NCBI RefSeq assembly: GCF_001816165.1
Contig: NZ_MDZC01000046.1
Coordinates: forward strand, 206,286-270,285
DNA length: 64,000 nucleotides
Direction: 5' to 3'
Source of the DNA: Hymenobacter glacialis
Lineage (GTDB): Bacteria > Bacteroidota > Bacteroidia > Cytophagales > Hymenobacteraceae
In this document: positions 34,600 to 42,524 of the stretch, piece by piece
Numbering within the stretch: the stretch's first letter is position 1
Layout of the letters: each line of letters opens with the position of its first letter
Translations under genes and position numbers: made by a program
Notes under the pieces: model-generated
The model's database searches: none
What the model was told of the DNA's origin: nothing
What the model saw: only the letters and a program-made list of their open reading frames with translations

Positions 34600-35268
34600 T
34601 TAGCCTTCGGTTAAATGCCGGGTGTTGGGCAGTCGGTGACGCTCTTGCAGCACCGCTATTACTTCCTGTAGCGGCACGCCAGCAGCTACGAGCAAAACCA
34701 ACAAGTGGTAGAGCAGGTCAGCAACTTCGCCAGGCAAGCTGGCGCGGTTTCCGCCCACGGCATCAATAACCGTTTCCACGGCCTCCTCTCCTACTTTCTG
34801 GGCGATTTTGGGCATGCCTTTCTTAAAAAGCGAAACCGTGTAAGACGTGGGCGCACGCTCCGGAAACTGGTGCCGCTCCACAACGAGCCGCTCCAACTCG
34901 GCTAAAAAGCCGACGGGCGCAGCCGGCACGGCAGACTGGCCCACTTGTTCGAAGCAGCTGGTGGTGCCGCGGTGGCAGGTGGGGCCCGCCGGCACAGCCC
35001 GCACCAAAATGGTATCGGCATCACAATCGACATGCAGGCTAATAACCGTCAAGTAATTACCGCTGCTCTCCCCTTTCACCCATAAGCGGTTTTTGGAACG
35101 CGAAAAAAACGTCACTTTACCATCCGTCTGGGTGCGCTCCCACGCCTCGGCATTCATATAGCCGAGCATAAGCACCTGCCCGGTGTCTGCATCCTGAATG
35201 ATGGCGGGCAATAGGCCGGTAGTTGCATCAAAGCGCAACGATGACGGAGTTAAGGTATCAGAAGTCAT
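34600..35268 (-). CDS. hisIE: Bifunctional phosphoribosyl-AMP cyclohydrolase / phosphoribosyl-ATP pyrophosphohydrolase
   Basis: A 222-residue fusion catalysing steps 2 and 3 of histidine synthesis. The N-terminal HisI domain (about 1-112) keeps the metal ligands: Asp81/Cys82/Asp83/Asp85 in HVDCDAD, and Cys98 and Cys105 in PTCHRGTTSCF. The C-terminal HisE domain (about 120-222) contains KGMPKIAQKVGEEAVETVIDA and EVADLLYHLLVLL. It is the last gene of the his operon and ends at the bidirectional terminator. Confidence 0.96.
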   Translation of the reverse strand: MTSDTLTPSSLRFDATTGLLPAIIQDADTGQVLMLGYMNAEAWERTQTDGKVTFFSRSKNRLWVKGESSGNYLTVISLHVDCDADTILVRAVPAGPTCHRGTTSCFEQVGQSAVPAAPVGFLAELERLVVERHQFPERAPTSYTVSLFKKGMPKIAQKVGEEAVETVIDAVGGNRASLPGEVADLLYHLLVLLVAAGVPLQEVIAVLQERHRLPNTRHLTEG

Positions 35269-35298
35269 GGGGAACGTTGGTCAGGTAATGCGCCTTTT

Positions 35299-36054
35299 TT
35301 ATAACCGAATGGCAATGCCCTCGGCGTGCAAATACTGCTTCAAGGCGGGCAACGCCGTTTCATTGAAGTGAAAAATACTAGCTGCCAGGGCCGCGTCTGC
35401 GCCTCCTGCCTTGAATACGGCCGTAAAATCAGATGGCTGACCGGCGCCTCCCGACGCAATAACCGGTACGGGCACCGCCTCGCTCACGGCGCGCGTGAGT
35501 TCCAGGGCAAAACCGGCTTTGGTACCATCGTGGCTCATGGAAGTAAGCAGCAGCTCGCCAGCTCCCAGGTCAGCGGCTTCCCGGCACCAGTCCACCGCTT
35601 GGCGTCCGGTAGCCACGGTACCCGCCCGGGTCATCACCTGCCATTCCTGTTCAACCAAGCGGGCATCAACAGCCACCACCACGCACTGCGAGCCAAAGCG
35701 GCGCGCTAGTTCCGAGATGAGACCCGGGCGCGCCAAAGCTGCTGAGTTGATGGATACCTTGTCGGCACCGCTCATTAGCAGGGCCTCCACGTCGGCAACC
35801 GTGCTGATGCCACCACCGACAGTAAAGGGAATGTCCAATACCCTGGCCACATCACGCACCAGGTGCGTGAGGGGCTGCCGGCGCTGGTTGGTGGCCGTAA
35901 TGTCCAGAAACACCAACTCATCGGCTCCTTCCTGGGCATAGCGGGCCGCCAGGGAGATGGGGTCCCCGGCATCGCGCAGGCCCTCGAACTGAATGCCTTT
36001 TACGGTTCGGCCATCACGCACGTCAAGGCAGGGAATAAGTCGCTTTTTAACCAC
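35299..36054 (-). CDS. hisF: Imidazole glycerol phosphate synthase, cyclase subunit
   Basis: A 251-residue TIM barrel that, with HisH, converts PRFAR and ammonia to imidazole glycerol phosphate and AICAR. The catalytic Asp11 (IPCLDVRDG) and Asp130 (VVAVDARL) are both at their standard positions, and TVGGGI and ASGGAGQ provide the phosphate-binding loops. The start is GTG. The gap to hisA is 44 bp and to hisIE 30 bp. Confidence 0.97.
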   Translation of the reverse strand: MVKKRLIPCLDVRDGRTVKGIQFEGLRDAGDPISLAARYAQEGADELVFLDITATNQRRQPLTHLVRDVARVLDIPFTVGGGISTVADVEALLMSGADKVSINSAALARPGLISELARRFGSQCVVVAVDARLVEQEWQVMTRAGTVATGRQAVDWCREAADLGAGELLLTSMSHDGTKAGFALELTRAVSEAVPVPVIASGGAGQPSDFTAVFKAGGADAALAASIFHFNETALPALKQYLHAEGIAIRL

Positions 36055-36098
36055 GGTGAATAGTATTAAAGTGATTGATGGTGCCGAAGAGGCAGATT

Positions 36099-36815
36099 CT
36101 ATAAAAAGGGCTTTAGGTCAGGCAGCTTGATGGTGCCTTCGTACAAAGCCTTGCCGATAATAGCTCCGTGCATGCCCGCAGCAGCAAGAGCCTCCACGTC
36201 GGCAATGGTGGTAACGCCGCCACTGGCCACGAACCGGGCCGCAGGAAACTGCTTAATCAGCGACTGATAAATTTCCAGGGAAGGGCCCTGCAGAAGCCCA
36301 TCCTTGCTGACGTCGGTGCAGATGAACGTACTGGCCCCAGCGTCCAGATAGGTCGCGATAAAGTCCACTAAAGTCAGGGCACTCTTGTCGGCCCACGCAT
36401 TAATCATGATGTGCTCGCCCTTGAAATCGGCGCCGATAAAGATGGTATCGGCGCCGTACTGGGCCAGCCAGGCGTCCACGGTGGGTTTTTCGCGCACGGC
36501 CAGGCTACCAGCCGTAACGTGCTGGGCACCCGCATCGAGAACCTGCGTTAGGGAGGCGTGCGTCTGGATGCCGCCGCCGGCGTCAATGTCCAGGGTTGTC
36601 GCATTGGCAATAGCCTCCAGAACCCCCAGATTGACCGGATGCCCGGCCCGGGCTCCGTCCAGGTCCACAAGGTGCAGGCGCCGCATGCCCGCATCAGCAA
36701 AGCGTTGGGCCACAGCCACCGGGTCGGAATCGTAGGTGGTTTGCCGCGCAAAGTCGCCGGCACTGAGCCGCACGCATTGGCCATTGACCAGGTCGATAGC
36801 AGGGATAATTTCCAA
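36099..36815 (-). CDS. hisA: ProFAR isomerase (phosphoribosylformimino-AICAR-P isomerase)
   Basis: A 238-residue TIM barrel isomerase. The catalytic Asp8 (PAIDLVNGQCVRL) and the second Asp at about 130 (IFIGADFKGEHI) are conserved. DAGGGIQT and ASGGVTTIADV are the phosphate-binding loops. The start is TTG (EIIPAIDL), as no ATG is available before the first beta strand. Confidence 0.96.
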   Translation of the reverse strand: MEIIPAIDLVNGQCVRLSAGDFARQTTYDSDPVAVAQRFADAGMRRLHLVDLDGARAGHPVNLGVLEAIANATTLDIDAGGGIQTHASLTQVLDAGAQHVTAGSLAVREKPTVDAWLAQYGADTIFIGADFKGEHIMINAWADKSALTLVDFIATYLDAGASTFICTDVSKDGLLQGPSLEIYQSLIKQFPAARFVASGGVTTIADVEALAAAGMHGAIIGKALYEGTIKLPDLKPFL

Positions 36816-36847
36816 AACAGTCGCAGAAATAATGAAACGAGATAAAC

Positions 36848-37435
36848 TTACAGGCTCAGAAAATTGGCAAGGATGCGCGTGCCTACCGCGCCGCTTTTCT
36901 CGGTGTGGAACTGCACGCCATGGAAGTTGCCGTGCTGCACCGCTGCACTAAACGGGGCCGGATGGCTTGCCTGAGCGGTGGTGTAATTCCCCACTGGCGC
37001 ATAGTAGCTGTGCACAAAGTACACGTGGTCGGCATCTGTCAGGCCCGCAAACAATGGCCCTTGCAGGTCCTGCAAGTTGTTCCAACCCATATGCGGGACC
37101 TTGTGCGTGGTATTGGGTACGAACCGCTTCACGTTGAAGGGCAATAGTCCCAGCAAGGGCGTATCATTCTCTTCGCTGTGCTGGCCCAGTAGCTGCATGC
37201 CCAAGCAAATACCCAGAAAGGGTTGAGTGAGGGTAGGCAGAACTTTGTGCAGGCCCGCTGCCCGCAACGCCTCCATGGCCGACGCAGCTTCGCCCTCACC
37301 GGGAAAGAGGACCTTATCGGCTTTACGCAGGATTTCCGGGTCGGCAGTAAGAGTCGCCTGAGCGCCCAAACGCTCCAACGCAAACAATACCGATTGGACG
37401 TTGCCACCTTTATAGTCAACTACCGCAATTTCCAT
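36848..37435 (-). CDS. hisH: Imidazole glycerol phosphate synthase, glutamine amidotransferase subunit
   Basis: A 195-residue class I glutaminase that supplies ammonia to HisF. The nucleophile is Cys77 in GICLGMQLLG, and the partner residues His177 and Glu179 lie in GVQFHTEKSG. The glycine loop FPGEGEA is at about 44-50. Its length is normal and it starts with ATG. Confidence 0.97.
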   Translation of the reverse strand: MEIAVVDYKGGNVQSVLFALERLGAQATLTADPEILRKADKVLFPGEGEAASAMEALRAAGLHKVLPTLTQPFLGICLGMQLLGQHSEENDTPLLGLLPFNVKRFVPNTTHKVPHMGWNNLQDLQGPLFAGLTDADHVYFVHSYYAPVGNYTTAQASHPAPFSAAVQHGNFHGVQFHTEKSGAVGTRILANFLSL

Positions 37436-37507
37436 GAGAACAGATTTTATTCATTTGGATATACATACCACACATAGACTATAATCCATTTGTGAAATGA
37501 TGAAGCT

Positions 37508-38608
37508 CTACAAAATTCCCTTAGTGCTGGGAATACCCGCCGACTCATCGCGCTGGAGAGCCATCTTTATGGCCTTGGCAACGGCTTTGAATATGGCTTC
37601 TATCTTATGATGCTCGTTGTCGCCAGTACAGGAGATATTGAGAGTAGCCCGGGAGTTGTCGGTAAAGGACTTAAAGAAGTGGAAGAACAGCTCAGTGGGC
37701 AAATCACCAACCCGCTCCCGCTTGAACTGCGCATCCCAAACCAGCCACGGGCGGCCGGCAAAATCAATAGCAGCCTGAGCCAGGGCTTCGTCCATGGGCA
37801 ACAGGAAACCGTAGCGGGCCAGGCCGCGCTTGTCGCCCAAGGCCTGGGAGAAAGCCGTACCCAAGGCCAAAGCGGTGTCCTCTACCGTATGGTGCTCGTC
37901 AATATGCAAATCGCCATTTACACGAATGTGTAAATCAACACCGCTGTGCCGTCCCAACTGCTCCAGCATGTGGTCGAAGAAACCCAGCCCGGTATGAATA
38001 TCCGTTTTGCCGGAACCATCCAGGTTGAGGTTAATGGTAATCTGCGTTTCGTTGGTATTACGCTCTATAACCGCAATTCGTGCCGGGTAGCGCAGGTGCT
38101 GGTAGATGGCGTCCCAACTGCTGGTGGTGAGGGCGGCGCGGGCGTCGGGCTCCTCTCCTATCAGGATAGCGCGGCTACCCAGATTAACGGCCAACTCTAC
38201 ATCGGTCAATCGGTCGCCAATCACATAGGAGTTAGCGAGGTCGTATTCATTGGCCGGGTCCAGGTAGTGTCCCAGCAAGCCGGTGCGGGGCTTGCGAGTT
38301 TCCAGGTTCTCGTGCGGAAAGCTGCGGTCAATCAATTCGGTGGCAAAGTGTACGCCTTCGCCGGCCAGAATTTCCTGCATCAGCCGGTGCGGCGGCCAGA
38401 ACGTGTCTTCCGGGAAACTGGCGGTGCCCAAGCCGTCCTGGTTGGTCACGAGCACCAGCTCGTACTCGGGCAGGTCGCGGGCAATACGGGCCAACGCACT
38501 AATGCAGCCGGGCAGAAACGCGAACTTTTCCAGGCTGTCTACCTGCTGGCTGGGCTGCGGCTCCAAGAGAATGGTGCCGTCGCGGTCAATAAAGAGGGCC
38601 TTTTTCAA
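37508..38608 (-). CDS. hisB: Bifunctional histidinol-phosphatase / imidazoleglycerol-phosphate dehydratase
   Basis: A 366-residue fusion. The N-terminal HAD phosphatase (about 1-165) carries the nucleophile motif FIDRDGT (Asp8, Asp10), VTNQDG and [10 protein letters not shown]. The C-terminal IGP dehydratase (about 175-366) carries [31 protein letters not shown] and [12 protein letters not shown], whose histidines bind Mn. The start is TTG ([10 protein letters not shown]). With this gene every step from ATP plus PRPP to histidine is encoded in the operon. Confidence 0.96.
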   Translation of the reverse strand: MKKALFIDRDGTILLEPQPSQQVDSLEKFAFLPGCISALARIARDLPEYELVLVTNQDGLGTASFPEDTFWPPHRLMQEILAGEGVHFATELIDRSFPHENLETRKPRTGLLGHYLDPANEYDLANSYVIGDRLTDVELAVNLGSRAILIGEEPDARAALTTSSWDAIYQHLRYPARIAVIERNTNETQITINLNLDGSGKTDIHTGLGFFDHMLEQLGRHSGVDLHIRVNGDLHIDEHHTVEDTALALGTAFSQALGDKRGLARYGFLLPMDEALAQAAIDFAGRPWLVWDAQFKRERVGDLPTELFFHFFKSFTDNSRATLNISCTGDNEHHKIEAIFKAVAKAIKMALQRDESAGIPSTKGIL

Positions 38609-38654
38609 AACGTGTGTTAATCTAGAATGCGAATGGGTAATAGCGCTGGTGCGC

Positions 38655-41066
38655 TTACTGGGCAGTGGCTTTCGAGGCGGGCCATGCTGCTCCTATCTCC
38701 TGCAGCGCCGCCAGTAACTGAGCGTTTTCGGCATTGGTGCCCACTGTCAGCCGCAAGCACCCGGCGCAGCCGGGCTGGCTGGTGCGGTTTCTAACCACGA
38801 TGCCACGAGCCTGCAGCTGGTCGTATACCGCCGTGGCATTTACGCTAAAGCGCACCAGAAGAAAGTTGGCATCCGAAGGAAATACGTGCTCCACGATGGT
38901 CAGCGCGGGCAAGGCGTTATTCAGCAGCTCACGGCCCTGTAGCAGCTCGGCTTGCATTTCCGTCAATTGGGTGGCTGCGTCGATAGCGGCCAGCGCGTGC
39001 TGTTGCGTGGCAGCGGAGATGTTATACGGAGGCTTTATTTTGTTGAAGTAGGTGATGACGGCCGGAGCGGCGTACGCCACGCCCAGCCGCAGGCCGGCCA
39101 GTCCCCAGGCCTTCGAGAAGGTCTGGAGCACCACCAGGCGCGGAAACTCCGCCAGGCGCGTAATCCAGCTCGGGACATCAGCAAAGTCGGCATACGCTTC
39201 ATCAACCACCACAAACCCCTGAAACGAGTTCAGGATGGTTTCCAGAGCGTCTTGAGCAAGTAGGTTGCCAGTTGGGTTATTGGGCGAGCACAGAAACACT
39301 ATTTTGGCTTTGGATGCTGCCAGTACGTTGGCCGCATTGGCCGGCAGCTGGAAGTCGGACGTGAGCAGGAGCCGCTCCACGCGCACATCGTTCAGGTTTG
39401 CGGCTACCTCGTACATGCCGTAGGTAGGCGGGCACACCACAATGCTGTCCTGGCCGGGTGTGCACGCCAGCCGAACAAGCAAATCGATGGCTTCATCGGA
39501 GCCATTGCCGAGAAAAATATTCTCCGGCCGCACGCCTTTCAGACGGGCCAGCTCCCCTTTGATGGCGCGTTGGTGCGGGTCGGGGTAGCGGCTGAAATCA
39601 TCGGGACCCACCGAGCCCAGGCTGTTCTCATTGGCATCAAGCATCACGGCCGCCATTCCTTCAAACTCATCCCGAGCCGAGGAATAAGCCTGCATGCGCT
39701 CCACACTGGCCCGAATCAGGCCAGCGTAAGGATTCACAGTTGCAACCACCTCTGCACGCGGCGCGGCGGAACCAGCTACTCCCAATGATGCCAGGCGCAC
39801 ACTGACGGCGCGGGCGTGGGCCGACAATCCTTCGGCCTCGGCCATGGTTTCCACCACAGGGCCCAGGGTGCGCAGGCCGGCCTCCGTGAGCCGCTGAAAG
39901 GTGATTTTCTTAACGAAAGAATCAAGCGAGACACCGCTGTACTGGCGGGCGTACCCGCCCGTTGGCAGGGTGTGGTTGGTGCCGGAGGCGTAGTCGCCCA
40001 CTGCCTCAGGTGTGAGGTGCCCTAAGAACACGGACCCCGCGTTGGTCACCTGGGCTGCCAGTTCTTCGGCTTGGTCAGTGGCCAGAATCAGGTGCTCAGG
40101 GGCATAAAGGTTGGAGAAACGCAGCATGGCCTGGGCGTCTTCCAGCAGCAGCGCGCGGCTATTAGCCAGCGCCGTGGCGGCCAGGTCCCGCCGGGGCAGC
40201 GTGGCCAGCTGGCGTTCCAGCTCCGCCTGCACCCCCTCAATGATACCGGCAGAGTCGCTGAGCAGAACCACCTGTGAATCCGGTCCGTGCTCGGCCTGCG
40301 ACAGCAAATCAGCCGCCACGAAAGCGGGCGTAGCCGAGGCATCTGCCACCACGAGCACTTCCGAGGGACCGGCCGGCATGTCGATGGCCACGCCGTATTC
40401 GGCGGCAGCATGCTGCTTGGCCGCCGTTACGTAGCGGTTGCCCGGCCCAAATATCTTATCAACGGCTGGCACAGAATCGGTACCAAGGGCCAGTGCCGCC
40501 ACGGCCTGCGCCCCGCCGGCTTTTACCACGGTATCAATACCAAGCAGCTGGGCCACAAACAGGATAATCGGGCTCACCGAGCCATCGGCCTGGGGCGGGG
40601 TGCACACCACTACTTCGGGGCAGCCGGCCAACCGGGCTGGCACTCCCAGCATAAGCAGAGTGCTGAACAAGGGAGCCGAGCCGCCCGGCACATACAGGCC
40701 CACGCGCTGCACCGGCACCGACCGGCGCGAGCACGCCACGCCAGGCAGGGTTTCCACGCGCAGCTCGGGGTCGCGCTGGGCAGCGTGAAAAGCTTCAATG
40801 TTGGCTTTGGCCTGCATAATGGCCGTTTGCAGCTCGGCGGGTACTTGGGCGGCAGCGGCGGCAAACTCCGCATTTGAAACCCGCAACTCCCCCACAGTGG
40901 CTTTATCAAGCTCCAGGGCCAGGGCGCGCAGGGCATCATCGCCCTGCTCCTGCACCTGGGTGAAAATGCTGCGCACCCGAGCCGCTACCTGCGGGGCCTC
41001 GGCGGCGGCGGGGCGCTGCAGCAAGCCAGGCCAGGTGCTGGGGTCGGGATAGGAATAGACTTGCAT
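38655..41066 (-). CDS. hisDC: HisD-HisC fusion: histidinol dehydrogenase joined to histidinol-phosphate aminotransferase
   Basis: A single 803-codon frame encodes two complete enzymes. Residues 1 to about 432 are HisD, with all expected zinc and catalytic residues visible: Gln257 and His260 ([12 protein letters not shown]), Glu324-His325 (YAPEHLIL), Asp358 (AVGDYASG) and His417 ([12 protein letters not shown]). Residues about 448-803 are HisC, a fold-type I PLP aminotransferase with SPNNPTG at 594-600, DEAYADF, the PLP Lys at about 652 ([14 protein letters not shown]) and the phosphate-binding Arg at about 660. A linker of about 15 residues rich in Ala and Val joins them. In most bacteria these are two genes. 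ATG 41066 lies 10 bp after the hisG stop; an upstream TTG at 41084 would overlap hisG and adds nothing conserved. Confidence 0.94.
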   Translation of the reverse strand: MQVYSYPDPSTWPGLLQRPAAAEAPQVAARVRSIFTQVQEQGDDALRALALELDKATVGELRVSNAEFAAAAAQVPAELQTAIMQAKANIEAFHAAQRDPELRVETLPGVACSRRSVPVQRVGLYVPGGSAPLFSTLLMLGVPARLAGCPEVVVCTPPQADGSVSPIILFVAQLLGIDTVVKAGGAQAVAALALGTDSVPAVDKIFGPGNRYVTAAKQHAAAEYGVAIDMPAGPSEVLVVADASATPAFVAADLLSQAEHGPDSQVVLLSDSAGIIEGVQAELERQLATLPRRDLAATALANSRALLLEDAQAMLRFSNLYAPEHLILATDQAEELAAQVTNAGSVFLGHLTPEAVGDYASGTNHTLPTGGYARQYSGVSLDSFVKKITFQRLTEAGLRTLGPVVETMAEAEGLSAHARAVSVRLASLGVAGSAAPRAEVVATVNPYAGLIRASVERMQAYSSARDEFEGMAAVMLDANENSLGSVGPDDFSRYPDPHQRAIKGELARLKGVRPENIFLGNGSDEAIDLLVRLACTPGQDSIVVCPPTYGMYEVAANLNDVRVERLLLTSDFQLPANAANVLAASKAKIVFLCSPNNPTGNLLAQDALETILNSFQGFVVVDEAYADFADVPSWITRLAEFPRLVVLQTFSKAWGLAGLRLGVAYAAPAVITYFNKIKPPYNISAATQQHALAAIDAATQLTEMQAELLQGRELLNNALPALTIVEHVFPSDANFLLVRFSVNATAVYDQLQARGIVVRNRTSQPGCAGCLRLTVGTNAENAQLLAALQEIGAAWPASKATAQ

Positions 41067-41076
41067 GGCGAAACGG

Positions 41077-41928
41077 CTAGGCAATCATTTTTTCAATGGG
41101 CAACACCAGAATGCCCTCGGCACCCACGGCCTTTAGCTGGCTGGTGATGTGCCAGAAATCGTCTTCCTGCACCACCGACTGCACTGACACCCAACCAGCC
41201 TCGGCCAGCGGCGTAACGGTGGGCGACTTGATGCCGGGCAGCAGGCGACGTACTTCCTCCAGGGCCGAAATGGGCGCATTGAGAACGATGTACTTGCTGC
41301 GCTTGGCCCGGCGCACGGCCTGCATGCGGAACCGCAGCTGCTCGAGCAGGTCTTTTTGCTCGGCCGTGAGATTGGGCTGGGCGATGAGCACGGCCTCGGA
41401 ACGAAACACGGTTTCTACCTCGCGCAGGCCATTGCCGAGCAGCGTGGAACCGCTGCTGACAATGTCGCAGATGGCTTCGGCCAGCCCGATGCTGGGCGCA
41501 ATTTCAACCGACCCGCTAATGGTGTGCAGGTGCGCCTGCACGCCGTTTTCGGCCAGGTAACGGCCCAGGATGTTGGGGTACGAGGTGGCGATGTTTTTGC
41601 CCTGTAAGGCATCGATGGAGGCGTAAGCATCGGCGCGGGGCACGGCCAGGCTCAGGCGGCACTTGCTGAAGCCCAACGCTTCAACCTCCAAGCCGGGAAA
41701 ACCGGCTTCGACCAGCACGTTCTGGCCCACTATGCCCAGGTCGGCCACGCCATCCTGCACATAGCCCGGGATGTCGTCGTCGCGCAGAAACAGGATTTCG
41801 AGGGGGAAATTGGTGGCTTCCGTTTTGAGCTTGTAAGAGCTGCTGATGAAGTTGATGCCGCACTCGCGAATGAGGGCAAGGGAGTCCTCGCTGAGGCGAC
41901 CGGACTTTTGAATGGCTAAACGTAGCAT
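41077..41928 (-). CDS. hisG: ATP phosphoribosyltransferase (long form)
   Basis: A 283-residue committing enzyme of histidine synthesis, joining ATP and PRPP. The periplasmic-binding-protein-like catalytic domain starts LRLAIQKSGRLSEDSLALIRECG and includes the PRPP loop SSGSTLLGNGLREV. The C-terminal domain (about 210-283, ISALEEVRRLLPGIKSPTVTPLA and EGILVLPIEKM) is the allosteric histidine-binding module of the long-form enzyme, so feedback inhibition is expected and no HisZ is needed. It is the first gene of the operon, preceded by a histidine-rich leader ORF. Confidence 0.96.
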   Translation of the reverse strand: MLRLAIQKSGRLSEDSLALIRECGINFISSSYKLKTEATNFPLEILFLRDDDIPGYVQDGVADLGIVGQNVLVEAGFPGLEVEALGFSKCRLSLAVPRADAYASIDALQGKNIATSYPNILGRYLAENGVQAHLHTISGSVEIAPSIGLAEAICDIVSSGSTLLGNGLREVETVFRSEAVLIAQPNLTAEQKDLLEQLRFRMQAVRRAKRSKYIVLNAPISALEEVRRLLPGIKSPTVTPLAEAGWVSVQSVVQEDDFWHITSQLKAVGAEGILVLPIEKMIA

Positions 41929-42046
41929 GAATGGTAGTTGTGGCGGGCCGTACCCGGCTGGAGCCGAGAATAGCGCTGGAAGCGGTGCAAAACCGACTTA
42001 CAAACCCACCCGAAAAAATAAGTTGGCTGATGCCCGGCGCGTACCG

Positions 42047-42095
42047 CTCCGGAGGCGGAGGTGGAGACACGGGCGGCTGGTGCTAGCTTAGCACC
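42047..42095 (-). promoter_or_regulatory. Hairpins between the histidine leader ORF and hisG
   Basis: On the minus strand GGTGCTA-AGC-TAGCACC (42079-42095) forms a 7-bp stem over the leader stop codon, and CTCCG-CCTC-CGGAG (42047-42060) forms a second. The latter's GCCTCC could instead pair with GGAGGC (42109-42114), which lies just 3' of the His codons, giving mutually exclusive structures. A T6 run at 42013-42018 is nearby but not directly behind a strong stem. Confidence 0.4.
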
Positions 42096-42228
42096 CGGCA
42101 CACAACCCGGCCTCCCACAGATGGTGGTGGCGATGGTGGGCACCCGCAGCTACGACATGGCCTGCAACCGCACGGAACGCCGGTGCGGCACTTGCATAAA
42201 AGCAAAACAGGGGAGCTGAAGGAGACAT
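42088..42228 (-). CDS. hisL: Candidate histidine-rich leader peptide of the his operon
   Basis: A 46-codon frame starting at ATG 42228 and ending in TAA at 42088, about 160 bp before hisG. Its second half contains the run His-His-Arg-His-His-His (codons at 42121-42138 on the minus strand) followed by LWEAGLCAGC and stop. Five His codons in six, placed between a promoter-like element and the first his structural gene, is the hallmark of translational attenuation. The N-terminal half (SPSAPLFCFYASAAP) has no special feature. The frame was read by hand. It is not a proven gene, and a classical terminator behind it was not found. Confidence 0.6.
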   Translation of the reverse strand: MSPSAPLFCFYASAAPAFRAVAGHVVAAGAHHRHHHLWEAGLCAGC

Positions 42229-42235
42229 CTGATGG

Positions 42236-42243
42236 CAAAGGTA
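42236..42243 (-). promoter_or_regulatory. Candidate -7 element of the his operon
   Basis: TACCTTTG on the minus strand, a perfect TAnnTTTG, lies 7 bp upstream of the leader ATG, so the transcript would start at or next to that codon. A TTG lies 16 bp further upstream, slightly closer than the usual -33 spacing. Confidence 0.5.
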
Positions 42244-42524
42244 GGCCAGAAAATGGAACCAACGAGCATAGTCGGCACTAATCCATTTCGCAACTTCATA
42301 CCCGCAGAGGGCAACGAATGTTTGCGCTGCGTGAAAAAATAGTTTTCAACAGATTCAGCAACTAACAGTGAAATTGGCAGAATCACAAGTCATTACCTAT
42401 CATTTAAGCAAATTATTAGCCATTGGCTGTCAATCCCATAATTCTGCCGTTTTTAAGCTCTGAGCCCCGTTCCATTACCCTGCCTCGGGGTGTTCAGCCT
42501 GGAAATAATGTCCGTTGCAGTGGC
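42244..42524. other. Gap upstream of the his leader
   Basis: About 280 bp between the his promoter region and the stop of the co-directional TonB-dependent receptor gene. It is AT-richer than its surroundings. I see no convincing terminator for the receptor transcript, no RNA gene and no coding-like frame. Confidence 0.4.

Noticed and set aside
38655..41066. hisD and hisC as two separate genes
   Set aside because: There is no stop codon between the two domains in the given sequence, and the linker is in frame, so one fused gene is annotated.
42013..42052. Classical attenuator terminator behind the his leader
   Set aside because: A T6 run (42013-42018) and a small hairpin (42034-42052) exist, but about 15 unpaired bases separate them and the stem has an internal mismatch, so I do not call a terminator.
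42150..42386. 78-codon minus-strand open frame upstream of hisG
   Set aside because: It overlaps the promoter-like element and the His-rich leader in another frame and shows no family resemblance. The leader frame explains the region better.
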